Part shown: positions 32,529-42,283 of the stretch, piece after piece | Numbering within the stretch: position 1 is the first letter of the stretch | How the letters are laid out: each line of letters starts with the position of its first letter | DNA from: Pseudocercospora fijiensis CIRAD86 | Lineage: Eukaryota; Ascomycota; Dothideomycetes; Mycosphaerellales; Mycosphaerellaceae | DNA length: 64,000 nucleotides | Direction of reading: 5' to 3' | Assembly: GCF_000340215.1 (NCBI RefSeq) | Contig: NW_006921541.1 | Span: forward strand, 739,876 to 803,875 | Made by a program: the position numbers and the translations under genes | Notes under the pieces: model-generated | What the model saw: only the letters and a program-made list of their open reading frames with translations | Told to the model about the DNA's origin: nothing | The model's database searches: none

Positions 32529-34157
32529 TCAAATCTTTGAAATCCCCCTTTTCAACTCCGTCAATTCCAACAAAAGTCCCTTCTCTCGACCCAGAGATCG
32601 ATCGAGAGCAGATTCCAAAGAATGCACGCGGTCCGCAAGGATTTGGAGATCCGCAGTTGGGACTTTCTTCGATGCCGAATTCGTGGGCATCGAGTTTTGA
32701 GCCGAGTCCTGTTCGGATGCCACATAATTGTCGAAAGGGGGAAAGTTGATTGTGTTGGTGCTATTTGTGTCGGGAAGGGAATGTGAATGCTCTGGTATTG
32801 TGACGGATCGACTAGATTCATGGAGGTGGGGCATTGGCGTGCTTACGGGCTGGACACCTCTCCGCTCATTCGAAAGATGTGTTCTCCCGGAATCAGCGTG
32901 TGTGCTGTTCTTTTGATCCTCATCTGTTGGCTGAGATCCGTCACCATTCTGACGAGTGAAGATTCTAGTTCTCCCTGTAGGCTCAATGGCCTGATATTGG
33001 CTGTCGGAAATGCCAATTTGCGTCGAGGCGGAATTCTGCCTAGATCTTATATCGGGCGTGGAGCTGTCCATCGTTCCAAGTCGTGGAAGGACGACTCCAG
33101 GGAATTGAGTCTGAAACAGCTCAATCCAGCGATCTTGCCACTTGACAAGATGCTTGCAAGTGTTGTCAGTGAATAAAGCCTTGTCCCTCTCCGCACAGTG
33201 ACGCTTGCAGTTCCCATCATTACAAAACTTTACACAGTGATGTGTCTGCTTCTTTCGCAGGTTCTCTTCCTTCCCTTCGCCATCGAATTTGCTAAAGCAC
33301 ATCTGACATATGTATACATCATGGCTATGAAGATGCCGTGCCAGATGACTTAGATATTTGTGTCGCTTCGTGCATTTCCGATACTCCGGATTGCCTGTCA
33401 TGAAACATATGCATGGGATTTTGTTCTCGATATTTTCGCCGGAAGCCTTGCCGTGCTTTGGCGACCGCTTTTTGAGAAGCTCGTCCTCTTCTCCACCGTA
33501 CTTGCTAAGCTTTCCGTTGATCTTTGACAATCCATCTGGTAAGCGTTTGGCGGGAATCACTGACGAGGGAACTTCATCCCTCGGTCTTCGATCGGTTGAT
33601 TGGTCACCGTGGCCCTCTGAGACCATGCGTCCATTGTTCTGTCGTTGATATGACGCTTGAGCATGCGCTCTGAAGTCGACTTGAGGCAAGAATGATCGAG
33701 TTGCTGCAAATCTGCTTTGTATTGCTGGAGGCTGCAAGAACCTTGAAGTCCCAAGTTCTCCGATTCCAGTATTGATGTGATGGTTGCTCCACACATCTCT
33801 GGAAAAACTAGACGGACTGAGCACGAGGCACCGCGTCCATTGCGCCGCCATGATTTGTAGTTCCTCGTCTTCGGAAGCAACGTCATACTCGTCTTCGACC
33901 GTCCTGAGGCTGCGGTATCTCATCGATACTAGTATGACTGTTCTTTGGTCGTCGGTGTCAATCGTCGCTAGCCTGCGGACCGTGAAAGAACCATGTCGTG
34001 GGACCCGCAAGCAGGGCCGAACTTTGGCCCTTTCCACATATTTTTCATCTTCGGTGTCTTGTGTATTGAGGGTCAGAATTCCGATGTCGAGGTTAAATCG
34101 ATGGTACGTACCATCAGAGGTGGAAACGTCGTCGTGTCTTATCATATATGCAGACAT
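32529..34157 (-). CDS. Fungal degenerate C2H2 zinc-finger protein, copy 1
   Basis: A single exon of 542 residues with ATG at 34157. Residues 249-335 hold a Cys/His-rich module: PCICFMTGNPEYRKC, YLSHLARHLHSHDVYICQMCFSKF, then a KKQTHHCVKFC...CKRHC stretch. The spacing resembles the fungal family in which one C2H2-like finger is followed by a second CxxC finger; a nuclear DNA- or protein-binding role is inferred. The N-terminal 110 residues are acidic and motif-free; the C terminus is Ser/Thr/Gln-rich with a short helical, possibly coiled-coil segment at the end (ILADRVHSLESALDR). The gene at 34715-36575 is a paralogue with the same module. Confidence 0.75.
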   Translation of the reverse strand: MSAYMIRHDDVSTSDGTYHRFNLDIGILTLNTQDTEDEKYVERAKVRPCLRVPRHGSFTVRRLATIDTDDQRTVILVSMRYRSLRTVEDEYDVASEDEELQIMAAQWTRCLVLSPSSFSRDVWSNHHINTGIGELGTSRFLQPPAIQSRFAATRSFLPQVDFRAHAQASYQRQNNGRMVSEGHGDQSTDRRPRDEVPSSVIPAKRLPDGLSKINGKLSKYGGEEDELLKKRSPKHGKASGENIENKIPCICFMTGNPEYRKCTKRHKYLSHLARHLHSHDVYICQMCFSKFDGEGKEENLRKKQTHHCVKFCNDGNCKRHCAERDKALFTDNTCKHLVKWQDRWIELFQTQFPGVVLPRLGTMDSSTPDIRSRQNSASTQIGISDSQYQAIEPTGRTRIFTRQNGDGSQPTDEDQKNSTHADSGRTHLSNERRGVQPVSTPMPHLHESSRSVTIPEHSHSLPDTNSTNTINFPPFDNYVASEQDSAQNSMPTNSASKKVPTADLQILADRVHSLESALDRSLGREKGLLLELTELKRGISKI

Positions 34158-34714
34158 CGTGCAATATGCAAATACGATGGCGGTGCAGAGAGATACGTGG
34201 ACAGCCGGTGAGGGTGAGAGGAGACGAGTATCATGTAGGAGCTACGTCAGGCAGGGCGCCTAGGTGCATGAACGGTCCAGAGAGGATCCAGAGAGGATGA
34301 AACGGAAGAACCTGGTGATCGTGATAGTGAAGCCTGGCCCAAACTTGCTCATTTGCGCAGTGCGCAGTGCTCAAACTGCATTAGTGCCTGAGGCCTGGTC
34401 AGCAGGCTTCAGATGAATGGTGCGGCCTCGCGGCTGTGGAGGCACGGGGTTCCATTACCTATCAACTCTCGATCGCTTAATCTCGAAAGACGTGGACAAC
34501 ATGTTGCCGACTGGCAGATCATAAGAAGGTGGCTGCCAAGTTTGCCGCGCGACGGTGACATTTCGCTGCACGAATGAGAGCTTGCTATCCTCCTTATGAC
34601 TGGCTGGCACGAACTCATACCTAATGGAAAGCATACCGCTTAAGGTAACGGATGTACGCTGTCGTGAACGCTTTGAAACATTTTGCAGCTTACTGTGAAA
34701 GCTGCCAAGTTCTG
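34158..34714. other. Intergenic between zinc-finger paralogues
   Basis: Holds the copy 1 promoter. A direct doublet, agaggatccagagagga-like, lies at about 34280-34300. No gene recognised. Confidence 0.4.
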
Positions 34715-36575
34715 CTAGCATGCCAGACCTTGATGAAGGAAAGGTATACCGGGAAAGGCTGCTTGCAGTGCATGCATCATTTGGAAAAGCCTTGTCTGCT
34801 CTTGACGAAGCTGCCGCACTTCTTCCGTGAGCCTCGCAATTTGCACAGCTTGTGTAAGATTCGTCACTGTTGACTGCAGCACTGGCTCGTTGCTGAACAA
34901 ACGCACATCCTCAGCTGCATCATGTGCTAGGGAGCGGGTGAGTTCCCGTGGATCGACATTGTCTGCGAACGGACCAAAAAGACTCTGCTCGTTCAAAGCA
35001 ACAGTAGGCAGTCCAGGTGCAGCAGTTTCAGTAGATGGTGAGGCCTGGTTCTGCGGAGCGTGGAGAGCCCGGCCCATGCTTTGATCAGAGTTCGCGTCAG
35101 AAGTGGCAAGACTCTGAACGTAGTCCATTTGGTCGATGATAGAACCTCGTTCGGAGTGCCAGCCTTGCTGTACGAGAGGCGCATTGCTAGGTGCGTCGCG
35201 GTGTTCAGAAGCTTCTAAATTAGACGACTCGCCGTTCAATGCGGAGAGAAACATCGTGTGGGAGGATTCATCGCTAGGTATGGTATCTTCGTCCATTGAT
35301 GTTATAGTCGCAGTGTGTGAGCTCCAAGGCCGAGGACTAGATTGGGAAAAATCTGCAAACGGGTTGAGGATGTCTGCTTCGTCGAAGACGCCATTTGGAA
35401 TGGGCTTGCCGGGATACTGAAGCCGGAAGATGGCCTCCCATTGCTGTTTTGAAGAGACTACGCATCGAGTGCACGCTGCAGCTCCAGTATCATGATTTGT
35501 ACCGACCAAGCATCTCTTGCGACATTGAGTGTTCTTACACCGCTTAAAGCAGACATGGTCCTGCTTGCGCTTACTAGCCTCAGCTTTATCACTGCCGTCG
35601 AACTTCTCAAGGCAGTGGCAACATATGTATATGTTGTGGCTCTTGAGGTGTCGCCTATGACAAAGATCAGCAAGATATTCCTGCATTAGAAACCGCCTTA
35701 CTCACTCTAGTTGGCTCATATACTCGTATTTGGTTGTATCATGGCCATAAACACTTGGCTCCGCTATATGACAGATACAAGGAATCCATTTCATGCCTCT
35801 TGAGCCTGCTTTGCGCTCTTCTGACCTCGGAACGCCATTGGGTGGGTCGTCACGACCACGGCGCCCTCGTCCAGGCCCAAACGGTTTTAGGGTTCCGCGA
35901 CCAGAGCTTGCATATCCAAACGACTTTCCTAGGCCGTGAAAGCCAAGACTGCGAGTGCCACCGCTTTGACAAGCTCCATGAGAGGGTCGCGGTTGCTGGT
36001 GCGGTGAATCGATAGGTGGATCTTGAGTCTGGTAAAACTCGGAAGTCGAGTACAGCAGTTGCTCTTGAGCAACACCCAAGACGGATGCTACTACCAATTC
36101 CGAGCAAACATCATATGCTATGCCAAGGTCGCAGAAACTGAGAAATCTGAGGTACTTGAATATGTAGCAGATTGCGTAGTCACGTGGGCAGACCTTCGCT
36201 ACCAGCTTCAGGTAGTCAAAGTGAGAGGCTGCCTTGACCGAGCGAGATGAGTTCGACGAGAGAGATGCTTCGACCGCTTGCTTGGGACAGATGAAGTGGG
36301 GATAGCTCTGAGCAGGAAGAGATCTTAAAGCAAACCGTGCACATTCCTCGGAGTGGAAAGGGGTCGATGGAGCTTCCGATCGAGCAATGTTGGTGGGAGG
36401 ACCGACAGAACCAGCGTGGGACGGCGTGAAGCTGCTTCTGGCAGATACCGTAGTCTTTGCACCCCTGGACTGTTTTGCATCAGAGCGTGCATCCAGATAT
36501 CGCGGGAGTTGATCTATTTCACATTCCAGTCAGTGATACGATACTCGATTGTAGAAGCACTGGCGCACACTCACG
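34715..36575 (-). CDS. Fungal degenerate C2H2 zinc-finger protein, copy 2
   Basis: Coding exons 36513-35706 and 35654-34715 with a 51-bp GTGAGT...ATAG intron in phase 2. The joined module PCICHIAEPSV...YEYMSQLERHLKSHNIYICCHCLEKF lines up residue by residue with copy 1 (YLSHLARHLHSHDVYICQMC), followed by HVCFKRCKNTQCRKRC and a C-terminal helical segment (IARLTEEVRQLRQEQ). The 5' end is unsolved: exon 36513 starts after a good acceptor (branch-like CTGAC, then AAATAG), and a donor GCC-GTGAGT lies at 36575, but the nearest upstream ATG (36624) is out of phase. About 580 residues are visible and they contain no early ATG, so a further 5' exon is required. Confidence 0.6.
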
Positions 36576-37298
36576 GCCTGTGACAAGAGGGAGCTGCCTC
36601 TGCTTCGCGGATACTTACTTGCATTTCCCCGCCCGAGAGCTGTACGCCTGGTTTTGCCTGAGCTCACGTGAACTTGCTGCACGTGTCACTGTTTCAGAAG
36701 GCCGGGGAGGTTGTCCAGACACCGCACCTTGCAACGGAGACCAAACATGAAGCTTGTGAGGTGCAAGCAGGTGAAAAGGCAGATTGATGTCTATTGCGGG
36801 GAGCCCTCATCTTTTGATAGCAGTGTGCAGTGCCAATAATAATCTGCTTGTTCACTGCGCAGACACCTGGCTCAGGCTCACCGGCGTGACGTGCCAATCG
36901 CTCAGACTTATCCACTGGCCGCCCTCGTGCTTGGCCAAGGAAAGTGAACAGCGCTGCCAAGTGCGTGGTAAGCAGCAGAGCCTCATCTCGTGACTGCACA
37001 GCTCCGAATGCGCGTCGTGTGTTGCCTGCTGAGCGTCCGACATGCCCGCTGATGAACCGATGTCCAGCTCGACGACGTGATGACGACACCACCTGCTCAT
37101 TGATCACTAACCAAATATTGCCTTGGATCTTTCAACAGGGAGGCCCTAATGCACATTTCAAAAATTACAAACACAACTTATATTCATTCAATATAGTGAC
37201 CAGTGAGCTGGTAATGGTGCTTCAGTTCACCGAGTGCTGCCACCAAGCCAAGAGCGGCCATTTTGCTTGGCGTCCAGCCCATCAACCTCGACCTCTAC
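36576..37298. other. Intergenic; may hide first exon of zinc-finger copy 2
   Basis: About 720 bp. Candidate 5' splice donors (GCAA-GTAAGT at about 36617) and minus-strand ATGs (36624, 36748) occur but none gives a closed model. The rest is the 3' flank of the ThDP enzyme gene. Confidence 0.35.
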
Positions 37299-39178
37299 CT
37301 ACTTACTCACAACCTCCCCATACCCATCCGGCTTAACATCAACATCCAAAACCACAACGCCCCCCTCCCTAACCATCTCCACCGCCCTCCTCATCACCCC
37401 CACCAACTCCCCCTTCCCCTCAACCCTCCCCTCCCTAACAACCGCACACCCCAACCCCTCCGCAATCCTCCCACACTCCGGCCTCGGCCCCGTCAACCTC
37501 ATCCCAATCCCCTTATTCCTCACCTCCCTCCCCCTAACCCTCGCAACACGTTCCTGATGCATTTCATCATTATAATAACTCCCATTATTCGCCACAATCA
37601 CCAAACAAGGTAATTTATACTTGGCAGCGGTCCAGAGTGCTGAAGAACCCATGAGGAAATCTCCGTCTCCGAGGACGCCGATGGGGAGGAGGTTTGAGGA
37701 AGAGGAGCGTAGTGCGAGAGAGGTTCCGACGATTTGCCCACAGCCTGATCCTATCCCTGCTGCGCCGTCCATACCCATGAATCCTAGGGGATGCGTAATG
37801 CGGAGATCGCGACCGGACCAGCCTAGTGGGACGCGCACGAGGCAGATTTCGTCGGGGGGGATTGTGGCGTATATGGCGTGTGCGAGATCGGACATGAAGA
37901 TGTTATCAGAACTCTCCTTTCGGTTCTCGAGAGGTTCCTGTACCGAAGGCTCCGCAGTATGCCAAAGACTCCTCCGGTCCGGAAAATCATGCGTCGCCGC
38001 AAGAATCGCAGCCACAGTCCCATCCCCATCCGCATTCACAAAAACATCCGCAGGCGGAATCGCAAAATGATCTTTACTCCAACCATTATGCAACCCGGAA
38101 TCCATCGAAACATGTACAATCCTCACCCTACTCTCCAAATCCACCCCCGCAGCCCCCAAACTCCCCGCCAAATCCACCCAATCAAAAGAAACAATAAGAT
38201 CCGCTTCCCTCATTTGTTCACAACTTTCTTCCTCAAGAAAAATCCCCGGAGGTGTAACATGGAGATGGTGGTGAGTTGGGAAAGTCGCGGATTGTTTTAT
38301 GTCGGTGAGAACTCTGGCGTCGAACTTTTCCGCGAGTTGGATGCGTTTTTGCCAGGAAATTAGACTTTTGGAGGATGAGGAAGAAGGAGGGCGACCGAAC
38401 ATGAAGAGAGGTTTTTTGCTCGCGCTTAATTCGGATTCAATGCGAAGGATTATATCGCTGCTGGGCATTTGAGGGTGAGTTGCAGCGTCGAGGTAGCGGG
38501 ATGGGTTGGGGAATGAGATTTCTTTTGCGTTGATTTCTGTTTCTTGGAGGGTGTGGTCTAGACATATGTATGTGGGAGCAGAGGGTTTGGTTTTTGTGGC
38601 GACGTAAGCGTGGATGAGGCTTTCGATTGCGGCCTGGGGGGAGTGTGGTTGGTCGTCGAATTTTATGTAGGGGCGTATGAGAGCGCCTTGGTCTTGGGCT
38701 GTGTGGATCCAATCGATCCATGGACGTCGTTTTGTGGCGTCTAATGGACCTGTGGCTCCGAGCATTAAGATTGGAACGCGGTCGCAGAATGCATTGAAGA
38801 TGGCCATTGTGGCATGCATGAGACCGACGTTGGCATGTAAGCCGACTGCCATTGGCTTGCCGGTCACTTTGGTCTACGTTAGTTGATGCAAGTAGTTCAC
38901 AGACCGGTCATCATTTAAATACCTTTGGCATATCCATGAGCAATGCTAACAGCATGTTCCTCATGTAGTGTGATTAGCATCTCTGGCTTTTGATTTCCCT
39001 TCAGATTCACAATCGAGTCGTGGAGGCCACGATACGAAGATCCAGGAACGAGAGCCATGTAGTCAATGTCCAAACGGGAGAGCTGCTCGGCGACAACATC
39101 GGATCCATACTGTATGCTGGGGGGAACGCTCGAAGGCAAGGGCCGATCTTTCGTCAGGGCTTCACCTCTAGTAGCCAT
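37299..39178 (-). CDS. Thiamine-diphosphate enzyme, acetolactate synthase/benzoylformate decarboxylase type
   Basis: Exons 39178-38923 and 38866-37299 with a 56-bp intron in phase 1 give 607 residues. The acceptor at CCAAAG (38867) restores AHGYAKVTGKPMAVGLHANVGLMHA across the join. The PYR domain holds the ThDP-activating Glu in LHEEHAVSIAHGYAK (residues 71-85). The middle domain is of the usual length, and the PP domain has the cofactor motif GDGDFLMG (485-492) ending in NN (512-513). The family decarboxylates or ligates 2-oxo acids; which one cannot be told. No mitochondrial presequence is evident, against the biosynthetic acetolactate synthase. Base composition switches strand bias several times within exon 2. 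Confidence 0.87.
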
Positions 39179-39602
39179 ACTGAATGCCTGTTCTTGCTGA
39201 AAGGACTCGGAAGATTGATTGGGAAGGCGCTAAGCTGGCAGTAATAATGCGATACAATTTCTTGCTTAGGATCTTGAGCTGGGTCACGTTGTTTGACTTT
39301 GATGTCGTACTCAGCAGGTGGTCGGGTGTCCCGCGCTTGCTCGGCAGTGAGGTCTGGAGATAAGCACTCCACTTTCCCAGTTTGGCATAGGTAAGAGCTT
39401 GGCAGAACGGTACAGAAGCATGTGAAAGTCGTCCTTCTCTGACATTCACTGTCGTTCATTTGATGATCGTATCAAAGCACGCCTCCAACGCCTACGCTTC
39501 TAAAGAACAAACGCCGTGTGCAGAGTCTCGTTCACCCTCGTCATTGCGGTTCGAGTGCTCCGAGAACCCCAGATGCTGAGTTGAACGAAATGTGATGATG
39601 TC
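39179..39602. other. Intergenic, no gene recognised
   Basis: Promoter of the ThDP enzyme gene and 3' flank of the SDS23-like gene, both on the minus strand. Short frames only. Confidence 0.4.
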
Positions 39603-41368
39603 TTATCTCGCGATTCGTTCCCTGCTGTTGCTTGCACTGTTCGCTCGTCCAAGCTCAACACTCCTCGACAGCTCCTCCATACTTGGTCGAACACTGTCCA
39701 TACTTGGCCTGACGCTGGAGCTGCTACTCTGCCTTCGTTTCCGTCTTGTCTCCTCCGGATCACCAGGCTTGAGTCCGCTCGCTCTGGCGAAAAGGTTCAG
39801 AATGTCAGTCAGTGACACGACTCCGGATAGTCTTCCGCTCATAGCAGCACCAGGTAGCTGTCCCGCACCGATGCTAACGCCGGGGACAGCCGAAGTGTAA
39901 GGTGGTGCTGGAGTCATGCTTTCATTTATGCTGTTGGATCGAACTGGAGTTGTCGCTGGAGTGTTGTGTTGTGGGATATGAATACCATCATCCGACTTCG
40001 TGTTGGTGTGGACGCTGAACGGAGGAACAGCATGCTTTGGTGCTGGCGATGGAGGAACGCTTGTGTTTGGTGATGGTGCGTCGACGATCCACATCCGATG
40101 AGAGCGGGTCGCGCATAGCTTAGCTACTGTGTGTGCAAGTGTCGAGAAGGGGGTGACGTGAAACACTGGATAAGAGTCTTTGCCATCGTACATTCCTCGT
40201 TCCGAAAGGATCACGCCGATGAAGTGAATGCAGGTTGAATACAGGAGCGGTATTGCGGAGGTGTCTGTCAGTAGCTGAAAACATGTTAGCAATTGAGTGA
40301 GGCGCATGAAGTGTCAAAGCTTACCCGGACATCGACATGACTGATGTTGCCCACCACATTGCGATGATTGTCCAGTACAGGCAAAGAAGTGACACCTTCG
40401 CTGTGCATAAGCTTTAAAGCATCCGCGACTGGCTTGTCACCATTAATGGCAAGCACTTCTTTCGCTCCAAGATCCAGGTCTTTCAGGGTTACTGAGTATA
40501 ATGCCTCAGTCGCGGCAAAATTCTCGTGATTGTCCCAGAAGAACCTCACGAGTCTTAGCTGAGTGAGAACGCTTATCGCCTCTGTGCTGCCCCCTTTTGT
40601 GATCACCACTCTATGGTGTCCAGTCCCCAGAACTTCCATGGCAGCAGAAAGGGTCGCAGTGTGAGGCAAGATGACCGGCTCCTCTCTCGGCCCAAGATGA
40701 TGCTGCACGTCTTTCAGAGGGATGACATCTCCTCGCCGAGCTCGATCAGCGAGCTCTGCTGCTGCGTCGTCTGGCTGCGACAAGCCGAGCACAAGCAGCA
40801 GATAGGCATTGAGGTCGGAGAAGTCGAATGTGCTGAGGGCGGTTTTAGTCTTATGTGACTCCCTCACCAGTACGACATTGGGCGCTCCGGAGCGGATGAG
40901 CAGCTTGGTCGTGTCTTCAATGCTAGTATCCAGCTCCACGAAGCGTGCTTCTCCCGTGTCGACGATCTCGTGGATCTCTATGGTCCGCCAGTCGCGGCCT
41001 TTGAAGCGCGGGTCTGACCCATTGCTTTTATTGGTAGGATGCATGAGCAGTTCCGTCAGGGCAGCGCCTGAGAATGAGTGTGTCCGCTGCGCTCTAGGAA
41101 AAGCTGGATGTGGTCGATGGTTGAGGTTTTCAGCAAAGCTTGAGCGTTTCGAGACCGAAGGCGAAGAAGACAGCGATGACGGGTCCTTGCGCGGCGTGGG
41201 TAGCGGGGTGGTGGTGGTGGAAGATACGGCGGAGGTGGAGATGTTTTGGGGTCGGATGACCGGTGAGCGTTTCGACAAGCTGGGAGATAATGATTTGGGA
41301 GACAAGACATTCGCACTTCCAGCAGCCGAGCCTGGACGTGCCGATGGCGAGTTCCCCAGCTCAGCCAT
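39603..41368 (-). CDS. SDS23: CBS-domain protein Sds23/Moc1-like
   Basis: Exons 41368-40325 and 40274-39603 with a 50-bp GTAAGC...TCAG intron in phase 0 give 571 residues. A Ser/Pro-rich N terminus (about 110 residues) precedes CBS repeats, visible as DTSIEDTTKLLIRSGAPNVVLV, a TATLSAAMEVLGTGHHRVVI block, KPVADALKLMHSEGVTSLPVLD and a last part containing SRLSGVVSLTDILNLF. Sds23 in fission yeast and its relatives inhibit PP2A-type phosphatases and link nutrient state to cell-cycle and sexual development (established in yeasts). The C terminus is another Ser-rich tail with repeated SVRPSM. Its promoter abuts the copia LTR at 41735. Confidence 0.88.
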
Positions 41369-41734
41369 TTTGGCGGGTTGACAGCAGTATGGAGGTTGGA
41401 AGTGAAGAATGCTGCCTTATCGAGGGTGGTTGGAGGGGGAGGGGGAGGGGGTAGGGTTGGGTTGTCGACTGGGGGCGGGGTGGGATGACGCTGTGCGTGC
41501 CTCGGGGATCGGAGTTCGTGGGCCTTGTAGCGCCGACAGGAATGTGTTCTCTGAGGCGCCACTCTCAGCATGGCATGGCCGGAGCTCAGCAAGATACTCG
41601 ATTACTTTCACATGACATTGACGATAGGTACTGCTTCTTGGCCGCAGTCGAGCAGGGGTATGGAGCTCTAGCGAAGTCTATTCGCGAGCGCTTATGTAAT
41701 AAAGTCATTCCGGGCTCGCTTGGCTGGGGTCAAA
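41369..41734. promoter_or_regulatory. SDS23 upstream region, cut by copia insertion
   Basis: The 366 bp between the SDS23 start and the LTR edge. The part next to the gene is rich in GGGGGAG-type purine tracts on the plus strand (41429-41480). It shows no RIP-like depletion of CpA although it touches the mutated element. Confidence 0.4.
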
Positions 41735-41916
41735 TGTTGTGAATCGTGCTAGGGATGCAACTAATCATCGGATTGACAACTATATAACTGTACAAAGAAG
41801 AATTAGGAGCCTGCTATAGAAACTGCAGTTAATATACCTATTATGTGTCCTTCCTCTTAGTATAGGTTAGCTAATAGTATTAGCTAACTAGTATATTATC
41901 TAACTAAACTATAATA
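41735..41916 (-). repeat. 3' LTR of large copia element
   Basis: 182 bp, equal in length to 60059-60240. Its outer (left) half is nearly free of RIP changes (TGTTGTGAATCGTG), while its inner half is strongly changed (ending aactataata where the partner has aaccacaaca). Confidence 0.9.
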
Positions 41917-42283
41917 CTCCCCCTTAGGTAGAGATAATATACTATTTAGATTGGACACTTCAAATCTAGGCTTAGAGCTTTACTTTATCTTCTAACTGCC
42001 TTTAGATATTAGACTATATCTGCTTTATATATAGCTTTATATGCTATACTACTTGTACGTACTTATATTATATTGTTTGCTAATTGGTTTGCTTTAGAGT
42101 AATATCCTTAGTCGTAATTATAGGGTTAGCAGGCGCCTATAAAAGACACTTAAACTTAACTAGACAACTTAAACTTTTACAATCTACTCTTTAGTAATCC
42201 TCTAAGTACTAGCAGCCTCTACTAGATTTTTAATTTTAAATTCTTACTAAGACCTTTTAAGTCTAATAGCTAGCCGAGACTTT

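Noticed and set aside
37263..37613. Plus-strand Pro/His/Asn-rich frame
   Set aside because: Antisense of the ThDP enzyme in an A/C-rich block; composition alone explains the open frame.
40809..41381. 190-codon plus-strand open frame
   Set aside because: Antisense to the Ser/Pro-rich N terminus and first CBS repeat of the SDS23 gene; no domain of its own.
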